Source: an uncultured Bryobacteraceae bacterium
GTDB taxonomy: Bacteria > Acidobacteriota > Terriglobia > Bryobacterales > Bryobacteraceae
DNA length: 64,000 nucleotides
Direction: 5' to 3'
Assembly (NCBI GenBank): GCA_938027685.1
Contig: CALJAM010000010.1
Span: forward strand, 1 to 64,000
Each line of letters starts with the position of its first letter. The first letter of the stretch is position 1. The notes under the pieces were generated by a model that saw nothing but the letters and a program-made list of their open reading frames with translations, searched no databases and was not told where the DNA came from. Shown here piece by piece: positions 63,407-64,000 of the stretch. Made by a program: the position numbers and the translations under genes.

Positions 63407-64000
63407 TCACACCAGTCCGTCGAATAGCACCGTGCTCAGATAACGCTCGCCCGAATCCGGCAAAACCACCACCATCATCTTGTCCCGAAACTCGGGCAGC
63501 TTCGCCAGACGCACCGCCACCGCCACCGCCGCCCCGGACGATATCCCCGAGAGAATCCCTTCCTCGCTCGCCAGCCGCCGCGCGTATTCGATCGCCTCCT
63601 CGTTGCTGACCTGTTCGACCCGGTCCACCAGCGTCAGATCCAGCACCTCCGGCACGAAACCCGCCCCGATGCCCTGAATCTTGTGCGGACCCGGCCGAAT
63701 CGGCTCGCCCCGTAACGTCTGCGTGATCACCGGCGAGGCCTCCGGCTCCACCCCCACCGAAATGATCGGCTTGCCCTTGACCTGCTTGATGTAACGCGAC
63801 ACGCCCGTGATCGTGCCGCCCGTTCCGATCCCGCAAACCAGAACGTCCACCCGCCCCTCGGTGTCCTCCCAGATCTCCGGCCCCGTCGTCCTGAAATGAA
63901 TCTCCGGATTCGCCGGATTCTTGAACTGCTGCGGCATCACGTAACGATCTGGATTCGAAGCCACGATCTCCTCGGCCTTGGCCACCGCCCCGCGCATCCC
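63407..64000 (-). CDS. cysK: Cysteine synthase A, C-terminal part (truncated by window edge)
   Basis: [68 protein letters not shown]. Confidence 0.95.
   Translation of the reverse strand, partial: GMRGAVAKAEEIVASNPDRYVMPQQFKNPANPEIHFRTTGPEIWEDTEGRVDVLVCGIGTGGTITGVSRYIKQVKGKPIISVGVEPEASPVITQTLRGEPIRPGPHKIQGIGAGFVPEVLDLTLVDRVEQVSNEEAIEYARRLASEEGILSGISSGAAVAVAVRLAKLPEFRDKMMVVVLPDSGERYLSTVLFDGLV

Overview
This 64 kb window is high-GC, densely coded bacterial chromosome. The gene complement (DUF1080, DUF2961, Gfo/Idh/MocA, DUF302, ExbBD/TonB, split SecD/SecF) suggests Acidobacteriota, Solibacter/Bryobacter-like; this is inference only. Most of the window is housekeeping: proC, nusB-ribH, gdh, cysE, an ABC-2 polysaccharide exporter, dinG, queD, hslVU, rnc, fabF-acpP, relA/spoT, exbB/exbD/tonB, secDF-yajC, fur, glgC and a partial cysK. 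Two regions stand out. (1) 351-3954 (-) is a compact three-gene operon of apparently lower GC. It encodes an SF2 DEAD/DEAH-type helicase whose C-terminus carries two copies of a ~100-aa module, followed by two small proteins each built of two more copies of the same module. This is a candidate undescribed helicase/partner system. (2) 19668-31794 is a respiratory locus: GltD-like FeS flavoprotein (with an apparent frameshift), Rieske protein, cytochrome b, a 7-haem cytochrome c, NxrA/NarG-like and NxrB/NarH-like subunits, a haem-b gamma-subunit-like lipoprotein and a TorD/NarJ chaperone, with no NarI. At least ten genes also have a TAnnnT -10-like hexamer 6-15 nt before the start codon, which suggests leaderless or near-leaderless transcription. 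I see no CRISPR array, rRNA, convincing tRNA or IS element.
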